A stretch of DNA of 64,000 bases from the NCBI RefSeq assembly GCF_015351595.1, contig NZ_JADKPT010000008.1, positions 124,001 to 188,000 of the forward strand. The letters run 5' to 3'. Shown here one piece after another: positions 7,840-15,773 of this stretch. The notes beneath the pieces were generated by a model. It did not search any database. It was not told where the DNA came from and saw only the letters and a list, made by a program, of their open reading frames with translations. Origin of the DNA: Flavobacterium sp. LC2016-12. Lineage in GTDB: Bacteria; Bacteroidota; Bacteroidia; Flavobacteriales; Flavobacteriaceae. The position numbers and the translations under genes were made by a program. Positions within the stretch are counted from its first letter, which is position 1. Each line of letters starts with the position of its first letter.

Positions 7840-9234
7840 TTAAAATTCATTTATAAATAAGTCAAAATTGCCTGATGCGGCTACTTTTAGCAAATACGAT
7901 TGCCACACATTGTTGTTGACGATATCACGGTCAATTTCGGCACGGTTTAACGTAAACATCGTTTGTGTCAAATCCGTTAAATCGGTTAAGCCGTTTTTGT
8001 ATAAAGTCGATTTTTGCAGATACGCTTTTTGAGCTGCGTTGACCTGAATAGGAGCTTCGGCAAAATTCTCGAGCGTGATTTTTATTTTATCTTCTGCAAA
8101 ACTCATTTGCGATTTTAATTCTCTGTCCGCCTGATTGTATTCTTCTTTCAAAGCCTGAGAAACGAATTTTTGAGCGCTTACTTGTCTGCTCATTCTGAAT
8201 GGAGTAGTCAAGTTCCAGCTAATCCCAACTCCAACCAAATAATTAGAACGATCCGGATTTACACCATCCCAGTAATTTCTGGTGAAAGCCGTCTGGTCCT
8301 GAACATAATTCGTATCAAAACCAGAAGCACGGGTTTGTAAAACGCCAAATGCACTCATCGTGGGATAATAAAAACGCTTGTATAGTTTCGTTTGCTGATC
8401 GCTGTAATCGATTCTTGTTTTGTAATATTGAAGTAACGGATGAAGACTATCAGTTGTTTTTTCGGCTGTCAAAATCGCTTTCGGAATCTGATTCACAAAC
8501 AAAGTATCTGTTTTGAAATCCTGTGGCGCAACGCCCATTAAATCAACCAGTTTATTGTTTTGTTCCTTAACGAAATTACGAGCCAGATTCAAAGCAATTT
8601 TAGCTTTTGAAACTTCGGCTGTAGCCAATGTAGAATCGACTCCCGCCAATAATCCGTTTTTAACACGCGCAACAGCTGTCTTCTTGAAAACTTCTGCGCG
8701 GCTTAAATTCTTTTGCTGAGAGATCAGTAATCTTTGGCTTGCCAGTAAATTCAAATAAGCAGCAGAAATTTTGATTTCCTGTTGAAACATTTCCTGTTGC
8801 AAATCGCGTTCTTTGGCCTGAACATCGACTTTAGCCAAATTGATTTTTTCTTTTGCTTTTCCGAAAGTGAAAAAGTCCCAGTTCATATTGACTAAGTAAA
8901 GAGCTCCAAAAGCAGAGTTCCAATTTTGATTAGGTAAAGCGGGACCTGAAGAAGCGGCGGCCAAACCATTTAATCCGTAAAGAGCACCATTTTGCCCATT
9001 GATGGTTCCGTAATCTTGTTGAGCAGATAAGTTCAGATTCGGTAAGTAATCGCGTTTGGATTGTTTCAGCGTCTCGCGCGAGGCATTGGTGTAATTGCTT
9101 TTTGCCCGGATAGAACCGTAGTTTTCAAGACCTGTTTTTACTGCTTCTTTTAAAGACAAGGTTTGTGAATAACCAATTGAGGCAAAAATCAAGAAAAATA
9201 ATAAAGTAATTTTTTTGAAATACATAAAACTCAA
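7840..9234 (-). CDS. TolC-family outer-membrane efflux channel
   Basis: 464 residues with a signal peptide (MYFKKITLLFFLIFASIGYSQ after a possible upstream Met; the ATG could be either Met1 or Met4). Two outer-membrane efflux repeats with long helical hairpins are visible, for example KINLAKVDVQAKERDLQQEMFQQEIKISAAYLNLLASQRLL and the matching second half ending LTDLTQTMFTLNRAEIDRDIVNN. It is the first gene of the minus-strand efflux operon and would form the outer-membrane exit duct. It is transcribed divergently from the LytS/LytTR pair, which is therefore a plausible regulator. Confidence 0.9.
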   Translation of the reverse strand: MSFMYFKKITLLFFLIFASIGYSQTLSLKEAVKTGLENYGSIRAKSNYTNASRETLKQSKRDYLPNLNLSAQQDYGTINGQNGALYGLNGLAAASSGPALPNQNWNSAFGALYLVNMNWDFFTFGKAKEKINLAKVDVQAKERDLQQEMFQQEIKISAAYLNLLASQRLLISQQKNLSRAEVFKKTAVARVKNGLLAGVDSTLATAEVSKAKIALNLARNFVKEQNNKLVDLMGVAPQDFKTDTLFVNQIPKAILTAEKTTDSLHPLLQYYKTRIDYSDQQTKLYKRFYYPTMSAFGVLQTRASGFDTNYVQDQTAFTRNYWDGVNPDRSNYLVGVGISWNLTTPFRMSRQVSAQKFVSQALKEEYNQADRELKSQMSFAEDKIKITLENFAEAPIQVNAAQKAYLQKSTLYKNGLTDLTDLTQTMFTLNRAEIDRDIVNNNVWQSYLLKVAASGNFDLFINEF

Positions 9235-9307
9235 AGTGTGAAATTATGTCCCAAAATTATTTCTCTTATGCGGATATAAGCGTTCTTAAATGATGTAATG
9301 CGATTAA

Positions 9308-9332
9308 AAATGACCAATTGAATTTGTCATTT
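9308..9332. promoter_or_regulatory. Inverted repeat in the efflux/LytTR divergent promoter region
   Basis: AAATGAC (9308-9314) and GTCATTT (9326-9332) form perfect 7-bp arms 11 bases apart in the 154-base gap between the TolC-like gene and the kinase gene. The position suits a binding site for the adjacent LytTR regulator; that assignment is inference. Confidence 0.35.
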
Positions 9333-9388
9333 ATTGGGAATAATAATTAAATATTTGTGGTTAATTTGTAAACTATTTGAAAATTAAA

Positions 9389-10426
9389 ATGAATAAAAAG
9401 TTTGATAACATCTTGGATAACAAATGGTGGCAGGAAATTGCCGTCGTCGCGTTTTCCTTTACCATATATACTTTAAAAAACGACTGGATGTTATTTAGTT
9501 CACTTACATCAGTCTTAATGGGCATATTTTTCTATTGCATATTATACATGCACGCCCAGTTCAATCGTTTTTTTTTGCTGCCGATATTATTCAAAACCCG
9601 TCGTCCTTTAACTTATATTTTTTTAACGCTTTTTGGAGTGTTCGTGTTTTCGGTCATTTTGTATGAGATCACAATGCTTGATATGTTCAGCAATTGCCGC
9701 TTGTATCAGAACTCGCATCAAAGAAGTTATGTGTACCAATTGGCGAGTGTTTTAGGGACTTTGGTTTGTATTTTGAGTCCGATTATTGTTTTTAAATTCT
9801 ACAGAATTCACAGAAAACAAACCGATGAAACGTTGTTGTTCAACCAAATGCAATTGAATTCTTTAAAAGGACAATTGAACCCGCATTTTTTATTCAATAC
9901 TTTCAATACACTTTACGGAATCAGTTTAGAATTTCCGGAAAGAACACCGGATTTGATTATGAAAGTGTCGCAATTAATGCGTTATCAGCTGGAAAGCAAT
10001 AACAAACAATGCGTATCTTTAGAAGAGGAACTGCAATTTATAAACAGTTACGTACAGCTTGAAAAAGAAAGAGTAGGGTACCGTTGCGAGATTACATACG
10101 ATTGTAAAATTGACAATGAAAATGCTTATAAAGTGTCGCCAATGTTGTTGATTGCTTTTATAGAAAATGCCTTTAAACACGGAACCTGCGCTATTGAAAA
10201 ATGTTTTGTGAGAATCATTGTTACAGTAGAAAACGGTTTGTTGCATTTGCATGTGGTGAACTCCATTCCGACGAAAAAGACCGATGTAGTTTCGACTAAA
10301 ATTGGTTTAAAAAATACGATTGAACGTTTGAATTTAATTTATGGGAAAGACTATAAATTAGATATTCAGGATGATAAAAATACCTATATCGTTGATTTGA
10401 AATTGCAACTCAAAAAGTTTCTTTAA
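9389..10426 (+). CDS. LytS-type membrane sensor histidine kinase
   Basis: 345 residues from the ATG at 9389; an in-frame TTG at 9377 is less likely. The N-terminal half holds about four membrane segments (residues about 17-135) without an evident extracellular domain. The His-kinase phosphoacceptor motif is LKGQLNPHFLFNTFNTLY, with His166, and the ATPase N-box is ENAFKHG at 259-265, both typical of the LytS/YehU group (His_kinase family). Its stop codon overlaps the start of the response regulator by one base (TAATG). Divergence from the RND operon suggests that the pair senses envelope stress or the pump's substrate; inferred. Confidence 0.9.
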   Translation: MNKKFDNILDNKWWQEIAVVAFSFTIYTLKNDWMLFSSLTSVLMGIFFYCILYMHAQFNRFFLLPILFKTRRPLTYIFLTLFGVFVFSVILYEITMLDMFSNCRLYQNSHQRSYVYQLASVLGTLVCILSPIIVFKFYRIHRKQTDETLLFNQMQLNSLKGQLNPHFLFNTFNTLYGISLEFPERTPDLIMKVSQLMRYQLESNNKQCVSLEEELQFINSYVQLEKERVGYRCEITYDCKIDNENAYKVSPMLLIAFIENAFKHGTCAIEKCFVRIIVTVENGLLHLHVVNSIPTKKTDVVSTKIGLKNTIERLNLIYGKDYKLDIQDDKNTYIVDLKLQLKKFL

Positions 10427-11124
10427 TGAAAGACCCAAAGAAATGTATAATTGTGGATGATGAGCGGGCAGCGCATTATGTGCTGGCGAACTACATCAAA
10501 CAAAACCCGCAATTAGAATTGGTTTTTCAGGGCTATAATGGAATTGAGGCGATGGATTATTTGCGTGAAAATCACGTTGATTTAATGTTTTTGGATATTA
10601 ATATGCCGGAGATTTCAGGTATGGAATTATTGAAGATTATTCCAACGCATCCTAAAACTATTTTAACCACAGCCTATTCTGAATTTGCTTTGGAAAGTTA
10701 TGATTACGGTGTAATTGATTATTTGCTGAAACCCATTTATTTTCCGAGATTCCTGAAAGCAGTTGACCGATTTTTTTCAACAGAAAATGCAAAAGCCAAG
10801 GAAGAGGAAGTAGCTGTAAATTCGATCAGCGTAAAAGTGGATGGTTATTTTATGAATATAGAATTGGACCAGCTTTTATTCGCACAGAGTTTTGGAAATT
10901 ATGTGAAACTGCACACGATCAAAAGAACGTATCTGGCCTCCATAACCACAAGCGAATTAGAAAAATGCCTTCCGGAAAAAAGCTTTATGCGCATTCATAA
11001 ATCGTATATCGTGGCTTTGGATAAAATTGATGCAACGGAAAAAGATTTTGTAATTATTAAAAACGAAAAACTCCCAATTGGGATTACATATAAAAGGGAA
11101 TTGTCTGATCGAATTAAAAAGTAG
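10426..11124 (+). CDS. LytTR-family response regulator
   Basis: 232 residues. Receiver domain at 1-120 with acidic pair DDE (11-13), phosphoacceptor Asp57 in DLMFLDINMPEISG and the conserved Lys in LLKPIYF. The C-terminal LytTR DNA-binding domain (about 130-232) shows the family motifs LLFAQSFGNYVKLHT and FMRIHKSYIVALDKI. It is translationally coupled to the kinase through a one-base overlap. Likely targets are the divergent efflux operon and possibly the PepSY-like gene downstream; both are inferences from position and from inverted repeats. Confidence 0.92.
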   Translation: MKDPKKCIIVDDERAAHYVLANYIKQNPQLELVFQGYNGIEAMDYLRENHVDLMFLDINMPEISGMELLKIIPTHPKTILTTAYSEFALESYDYGVIDYLLKPIYFPRFLKAVDRFFSTENAKAKEEEVAVNSISVKVDGYFMNIELDQLLFAQSFGNYVKLHTIKRTYLASITTSELEKCLPEKSFMRIHKSYIVALDKIDATEKDFVIIKNEKLPIGITYKRELSDRIKK

Positions 11125-11285
11125 TGAAATGCCAGCTGTTAGATGCAAGAAGCAAGAGACAAGATTTTAGATGCAAGAAGCAAGATGCAAGATGGATGAC
11201 GTAAAATGTAAGATTTAAAATTCACAACTCATAATTCACAATTCACAATTCAAAAAAAGATTGCTTACTAATTCAGTTATTTAAG

Positions 11286-11325
11286 AAAAAGCCTGTAGAA
11301 GATTAATTTCTTTGCAGGCTTTTTT
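11286..11325 (+). terminator. Intrinsic terminator after the LytS/LytTR pair
   Basis: AAAAAGCCTG (11286-11295) pairs perfectly with CAGGCTTTTT (11315/16-11325), ending in a T-run. It closes the plus-strand regulator operon. Confidence 0.8.
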
Positions 11326-11433
11326 GATTGATGTGATGGCCATTTTTTAATGTTTATTTAAAGGTGTATTTATGCTTTTTTAAAATAAAGTTTTGTCTGA
11401 AAAATATCTTTAAAATCTATTTTTTCTTGCCTA

Positions 11434-11448
11434 AAAAGTAGTACTTTT
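11434..11448. promoter_or_regulatory. Short inverted repeat upstream of PepSY-like gene
   Basis: AAAAGTA (11434-11440) and TACTTTT (11442-11448) flank a single G, about 42 bases before the next ATG. It could be an operator; there is no direct evidence of what binds. Confidence 0.3.
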
Positions 11449-11489
11449 AATACGCTAAATTGAGCGTGATTAATTTAAAAGTTGAAATC

Positions 11490-11963
11490 ATGAAAAATGT
11501 ACTTATTGCTGTTTTCTTTTTATGCAGCGGTTTTTTGATGGCGCAGGAAGGAACTAATATGAAAGAGAAAATAACGCCACCGGAGAAAGTTTTATTTACT
11601 TTTCAGAAAGAATATCCGAATAAAGTACCTGTTTGGGCAATGGAATATGTTGGAGATGATAATGATGAAGTTCGTTACGAAGCGAAATTCAAAACCGATA
11701 CCAATCAGGAAGCGCTTGCCGTTTACGACAATTTAGGTGTTTTAAAAGCATATGAATTGCAAATTCCTTTAAGTCAATTGCCGCCAAAAGCACAAGCTTA
11801 CTTAAAGAAAAATTATGCACCAAATGCTATTCGCGAAATTGCCGTTGTGGTAGATTATAAAAGCAAAACGACTTATGAAGTAGGAGTCGAGAAAACTGGA
11901 AAATTTTATGATGTTGTTTTCGATAAAAATGGAGGTTTTGATGTTACCATCGAGAAGAATTAA
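11490..11963 (+). CDS. Small exported PepSY-like protein
   Basis: 157 residues from the ATG at 11490; the in-frame TTG at 11460 is not needed because a clean signal peptide begins at the ATG (MKNVLIAVFFLCSGFLMAQ). The mature protein looks like the PepSY-like periplasmic fold of Bacteroidota: a helix (KVLFTFQKEYPNKVPVWAME) followed by strands with the YEAKFKTD and TYEVGVEKTGKFYDVVFDKNG signatures. Such proteins often lie next to two-component systems. Its place directly after the LytTR regulator and ahead of its own terminator suggests a regulated monocistronic gene, but the role is unknown. Confidence 0.7.
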   Translation: MKNVLIAVFFLCSGFLMAQEGTNMKEKITPPEKVLFTFQKEYPNKVPVWAMEYVGDDNDEVRYEAKFKTDTNQEALAVYDNLGVLKAYELQIPLSQLPPKAQAYLKKNYAPNAIREIAVVVDYKSKTTYEVGVEKTGKFYDVVFDKNGGFDVTIEKN

Positions 11964-12000
11964 AATACGTTTGCTTACTAATTCAATTATATTTTAAAAG

Positions 12001-12046
12001 ACAAACCTGATAGAGATTAAAAAATCTATCGGGTTTTGTTTTTTAT
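12001..12046 (+). terminator. Terminator after PepSY-like gene
   Basis: ACAAACCTGATAGA pairs with TCTATCGGGTTTTGT with one G-T pair and one bulge, then a T-rich tail (TTTTTTATA). It is about 40 bases after the stop codon. Confidence 0.7.
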
Positions 12047-12056
12047 AACTATAACG

Positions 12057-12089
12057 AAACCTAACAGGTTTTTAAAACCTGTTAGGTTT
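12057..12089. repeat. Perfect inverted repeat between convergent genes
   Basis: Sixteen-base arms around a single T (AAACCTAACAGG... and its complement), with A-rich and T-rich ends. It lies between the plus-strand PepSY-like gene and the minus-strand SDR gene and would work as a terminator for both directions. Similar CCTAACAGGT palindromes are, from memory, common in flavobacterial intergenic DNA. Confidence 0.65.
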
Positions 12090-12100
12090 GCCACTGAAAA

Positions 12101-12865
12101 TTACAACATCATTCCCCCAGAAACCTCAATACGCTGTGCGTTTACCCAACGTGCCTCTTCGGTACATAAAAAAGCGACAACACCGCCAATATCGTCTGGT
12201 AAACCAACTCTTCCTAATGCGGTTACTGAAGCAATTTGTTGGTTCATTTGCTCATTGTCACGAACAACTCCTCCGCCAAAATCAGTTTCGATGGCACCTG
12301 GAGCTACAACATTGGCTCTGATTTTTCTTTCACCTAATTCTTTTGCCTGATATTTGGTTAAAGTTTCGATAGCGCCTTTCATTGAAGCATAAGCCGCATA
12401 ACCCGGGAAAGAGAATCTTGCCAATCCTGTAGAAATATTTACGATTCCACCTCCGTCATTCATTACGTTCAATGCTTTCTGCGTTAAGAAAAATGGACCT
12501 TTAAACTGAATATTTGTCAATTGATCAAATTCGGCTTCTGTTGTTCCAATAAATGAATTATGAATTCCGATTCCGGCGTTGTTTACTAGAAAATCGAATT
12601 TATCAGTTTTAAAAGTGCTTTTCAATACTTCAGAAACACTTCCGAAGAAAGAATCAAAAGTACCTGAATCTGCAACATTTAATTGAAGCGAAGCTGCCTT
12701 TTGACCTAAGTTTTCGATTTCTTTTACCACTGAATCAGCTTCTTCTTTTTTGCTGTTGTAGGTAATGATGACATCAATTCCTTTTTTTGCAATTGCAATT
12801 GCCATGTTTTTTCCTAAACCTCTGCTGCCGCCTGTTACTAAAGCGATTTTTGTATTTATTGCCAT
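12101..12865 (-). CDS. Short-chain dehydrogenase/reductase (SDR)
   Basis: 254 residues, classical SDR. The nucleotide-binding motif TGGSRGLG is at residues 11-18, NNAG follows at about 92-95, the catalytic Ser lies in NISTGLARFSFPG and Tyr/Lys in YAAYASMKGA. The C-terminus ends with the common VNAQRIEVSGGM pattern. Probably an NAD(P)-dependent oxidoreductase of the FabG/glucose-dehydrogenase-like group; the substrate is not predictable. It is separated by 214 bases from the other SDR gene downstream in the window, so an operon is uncertain. Confidence 0.85.
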   Translation of the reverse strand: MAINTKIALVTGGSRGLGKNMAIAIAKKGIDVIITYNSKKEEADSVVKEIENLGQKAASLQLNVADSGTFDSFFGSVSEVLKSTFKTDKFDFLVNNAGIGIHNSFIGTTEAEFDQLTNIQFKGPFFLTQKALNVMNDGGGIVNISTGLARFSFPGYAAYASMKGAIETLTKYQAKELGERKIRANVVAPGAIETDFGGGVVRDNEQMNQQIASVTALGRVGLPDDIGGVVAFLCTEEARWVNAQRIEVSGGMML

Positions 12866-12894
12866 TTTGTTTTAGATTTTAGATTGTTGATTTT

Positions 12895-13006
12895 AGAATA
12901 TAGAATATAGAATATAGAATATAGATTGTTGATGATTTAAAATATTGCCACAGATTAAAGGATTAAATGGATTTAAAAAATCTGGTCAATCTGTCTGATC
13001 TGCGGG
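12895..13006. repeat. 7-bp tandem repeat and dispersed repeat word
   Basis: AGAATAT is repeated four times at 12895-12922. It is followed at 12948-13006 by CCACAGATTAAAGGATTA ... TCTGGTCAATCTGTCTGATCTGCG, which is closely matched at 56604-56666, so this is a dispersed intergenic element. Confidence 0.6.
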
Positions 13007-13079
13007 AGGTAATTATCTATGTTTCTATGTGTTTAAAAATATAGCCATAGATTTTTAATTTTTAATTCTCAATTTTTAG

Positions 13080-13805
13080 TTAATTCCCGTGTAACGCCTC
13101 AAATGATGCTTTTAATTCCGGAATACTTGCATTTAGTCTAGTTTCACTGGTGCCGAAAGTCAGTTCGTTTTTTCCGTTTTTTAATTGTTCGAAAATCGAA
13201 ACAATAAAATCAGCCACGCTTGGATGTGCATTATGAAGTCCAACTCCACCCAAATCGGTATTCAATGCTGGCGGAATAATTTCAATCACTTCAATATTTT
13301 TTGCTTTTAAAATATGACGAAGCGAAAGTGTAAACGAACGGAAAAAAGCTTTTGTAGCCGAATAAACCGGAACTTTTGCAAATGGCGAAAAAGCCAATCC
13401 TGAAGTTACATTCATTACAGTTGTAAGCGATTTTAACTGAATAAATAAAGAAGTTAAATGAAGTGGAGCTTCGATATTAGTGCTAATCTCTGTTTTCATG
13501 CTTTCATAAAAATCAGCATCGGTAACAGAAACCCATTTTTGAATTCCGGCATTGTTGATTAGTACATTTAAATCCGGGTAATTTTGGGCAATCCATTCGT
13601 AAAGTGCGATGCGCTCTTTTTCATCTGATAAGTCACATACTTTTGTAATTACGGTTGGAAATTTTGCTTTAACTTCATTTAAAACAGATTCTCTTCTTCC
13701 GCAGATAATTACAGTATTATTTTCATGAATAAAACGCTCGGTCAGGCCAAGTCCAATTCCGCTTGCGCCGCCTGTTATTAAAATTTTGTTGTTTGCTAAG
13801 TTCAT
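13080..13805 (-). CDS. Short-chain dehydrogenase, DltE-like
   Basis: 241 residues. The motifs are ILITGGASGIGLGL near the N-terminus, NVLINNAGIQKW in the middle, a catalytic Ser in MNVTSGLAFSPFAKV and the Tyr/Lys pair in YSATKAFFRSF. The overall pattern (TERFIHENNTVIICGRRES, then ILKAKNIEVIEIIPPALNTDLGG) resembles the DltE group of SDRs, named from Gram-positive dlt operons; in Bacteroidota this says little about function. It is followed by an AraC regulator gene transcribed in the same direction upstream of it (14142-15065) across a 336-base gap. AraC genes next to an SDR often control it; here that is inference. Confidence 0.8.
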   Translation of the reverse strand: MNLANNKILITGGASGIGLGLTERFIHENNTVIICGRRESVLNEVKAKFPTVITKVCDLSDEKERIALYEWIAQNYPDLNVLINNAGIQKWVSVTDADFYESMKTEISTNIEAPLHLTSLFIQLKSLTTVMNVTSGLAFSPFAKVPVYSATKAFFRSFTLSLRHILKAKNIEVIEIIPPALNTDLGGVGLHNAHPSVADFIVSIFEQLKNGKNELTFGTSETRLNASIPELKASFEALHGN

Positions 13806-14141
13806 CTTTTTGATCTTTTAAATTGATAAGACAAAGGTAGGAGCAAAGCAGAGCTGGGGAATTGTAAATTTCAAATAGAAGTTTGCAAAATTCAAATCAG
13901 GGAAGGTTTAAATTTCAATTTAAAAATTCCAAATTCCAAAAGCAAAGTTAAGTCATTGCGAGGAACGAAGCAATCTCACTTGCTATATCAGCTATAAAGT
14001 TTGCCGGCGTGTAATTGAACGCTGATGACGCGGGTTCGCTTTGCGAAGACGCAGATTGTCGCGGATTTTTTTAGGAACTAATGCATACTAATCTAAAATT
14101 CCCAATTTTCAAAACCTGAAACTTGAAACTTGAAACAAAAA
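13806..14141. other. Gene-free stretch between SDR and AraC genes
   Basis: Includes the dispersed word CATTGCGAGGAACGAAGCAA (13954-13973) and reiterated CTTGAAAC words at 14117-14136. No gene or clear terminator is visible. Confidence 0.5.
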
Positions 14142-15065
14142 TCAACTTCTAAAAGCTAAAGGCGTGAACGAAGTTTGTTTTTTAAAGAAGTTAGAAAAAT
14201 GTGCCAGTTCTTCAAAACCTAAAGAAAAAGCGATTTCAGAAATGTTCCAATCCGTTTGTTTTAAAAGGATTTTGGCTTCGTTTATTAGACGTGTGCTGAT
14301 TAATTCGGTTGTGGTTTTTCCAGTATTTTCTTTTAAAACCTTATTTAAATGATTGACGTGAACCGATAATCTTTCAGCGAAATCCTTTGCAGTTCTAAGT
14401 TCTAATCGTTGATGTGGCGATTCAATTGGAAATTGTCTTTCTAATAATTCTGCAAATAAAGAAGAAACTCTTGCTGCCGAATTATGTTTAGAATAAAGTG
14501 CGGTTATAGGCTGTAATTTTTGCCCAAAGTGAATTAACTCTGCCACATAATTCCGAATCAAATCATATTTATAGATATAATCAGAGTTGATTTCTTTTTG
14601 TATTTTATTGAAAATCAATTCTACTTCGGTTACTTCTTCATCAGTCAATTGAAAAATCGGATAACCGTCAGAGGCAAATATTGGAAGATCGTCCAAATCG
14701 ATTCCGCTTTTGTTTTTGGATAAAAATTCACTTGTAAAAACACAAAACTGACCCGATTGATTGGTGTCTTGCGGTAAATAATTATATGGAATTTTTGGCG
14801 TTGCAAATAAAAGTCCCTGCTTTTCGATGTCGATTATCTTATCAGCGTATTCCGCGCGATTCTTTCCTCTAATTAAACTGATTTTATAATAAGCCCTTCT
14901 GTCATAAGGCATACCTGGCTTGTCTTTGAGTCTTTCATAAAGTTCTTTGATGTCAAATACATTAAAATGACCAATTTCTTTTTTGATGTCGTTGGGTAAT
15001 AATGAACTTGGTTCGACTGAAGAACCTTCGCTAATATCCTGGTAAAATGAATCTAAGGATTTCAT
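14142..15065 (-). CDS. AraC-family transcriptional regulator
   Basis: 307 residues. The C-terminal about 100 residues hold two helix-turn-helix motifs of the AraC/XylS type: DFAERLSVHVNHLNKVLKENTGKTTTELI and ILLKQTDWNISEIAFSLGFEELAHFSNFFKKQTSFTPLAFR. The N-terminal about 190 residues fit a cupin-like effector domain (YRGKNRAEYADKIIDIEKQGLLFATPKIPY region). It is encoded upstream of, and in the same direction as, the DltE-like SDR, which makes that SDR a candidate target. Ligand unknown. Confidence 0.88.
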   Translation of the reverse strand: MKSLDSFYQDISEGSSVEPSSLLPNDIKKEIGHFNVFDIKELYERLKDKPGMPYDRRAYYKISLIRGKNRAEYADKIIDIEKQGLLFATPKIPYNYLPQDTNQSGQFCVFTSEFLSKNKSGIDLDDLPIFASDGYPIFQLTDEEVTEVELIFNKIQKEINSDYIYKYDLIRNYVAELIHFGQKLQPITALYSKHNSAARVSSLFAELLERQFPIESPHQRLELRTAKDFAERLSVHVNHLNKVLKENTGKTTTELISTRLINEAKILLKQTDWNISEIAFSLGFEELAHFSNFFKKQTSFTPLAFRS

Positions 15066-15161
15066 AGGTGTGAATTGTAAAATTCAAATATACGAAAAAT
15101 AGATTTTAGTTTCAGGTTTCAGGTTTTTCTTGTTTCAGGTTGCTTTACTTTGTCGTTATTA

Positions 15162-15195
15162 AACCGCAATCCCGATAGCTATCGGGATTGCGGTT
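15162..15195 (-). terminator. 34-bp perfect palindrome acting as terminator for the RNA ligase-like gene
   Basis: The 17-base arms are exact complements; the core is CCCGATAGCTATCGGG, the same 16-bp core as at 3088-3103. It overlaps the stop codon of the minus-strand gene at 15194. A short A/T stretch follows on the minus strand (AATAACGAC), so termination strength is uncertain, and the element may simply be a mobile REP-like palindrome. Confidence 0.55.
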
Positions 15196-15757
15196 AGAAA
15201 AGGCTACCCTGAATTAATTCCGGCTGAGGATTATTACCAAAAGGGAACGTTTCTAAGACAAAATATTGTTTTTTGAGCGGATCAAATTCTCTTAAGATAA
15301 TGGCATCACATAAAAATTCCATATTAATTTTAGTGAATAAATCACGAGCAATTTGGATGTTTTCGGGTGTTAGGTTTCTTCCTATTGAAATATGCGGATC
15401 GTCGCTTCTGTCTTTACTGGGAATAAGAAGTGCTTCCTGAATTTTTTTCATCATAGGCTTTAAATTTATTTTAGAGTCTTCACTTGGAGATATGAAGAAA
15501 GCCCGACTTTCCTCATAAGCATCAAAATGATCTAAATAAATTTGAACAGGTGTTAAAGTATCAGCAATTTTAGAAAGCTTTTGTCTATATTTTTCAAGCT
15601 GATTTTCATCTGCTTTAAACCCGCCAATTGTAATATGCGCAACAGAATTGCAGCTGCCGTACCATTCAATTATATTGAATAATTCTAGTTTTAGTTTTTT
15701 GATTATCTCAATTCCATCTTCTGAAGGATGAAAAACAACTGAATATTTCTTTTCCAT
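15194..15757 (-). CDS. 2'-5' RNA ligase / cyclic phosphodiesterase-like protein
   Basis: 187 residues of the 2H phosphoesterase superfamily. The two signature motifs are HITIGG (His41) and HISIGR (His122), spaced about 80 residues as usual in LigT/ThpR-like proteins. Such enzymes hydrolyse or form 2'-5' or 2',3'-cyclic phosphate bonds in RNA or small nucleotides; the substrate here is unknown. The stop codon lies within a 34-bp palindrome. The gene is 16 bases from the CocE-type hydrolase upstream of it and could be cotranscribed with it. Confidence 0.82.
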   Translation of the reverse strand: MEKKYSVVFHPSEDGIEIIKKLKLELFNIIEWYGSCNSVAHITIGGFKADENQLEKYRQKLSKIADTLTPVQIYLDHFDAYEESRAFFISPSEDSKINLKPMMKKIQEALLIPSKDRSDDPHISIGRNLTPENIQIARDLFTKINMEFLCDAIILREFDPLKKQYFVLETFPFGNNPQPELIQGSLF

Positions 15758-15773
15758 TATATAAAAAACGACT

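Larger units (their letters stand above)
11125..11489. other. Gene-free stretch after the response regulator
   Basis: Contains reiterated GATGCAAGAAGCAAGA-type words (11143-11190) and a run of AATTCACAA-type words (11220-11252), a terminator at 11286-11325, and a short inverted repeat at 11434-11448 ahead of the next gene. No coding frame is seen. Confidence 0.55.
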
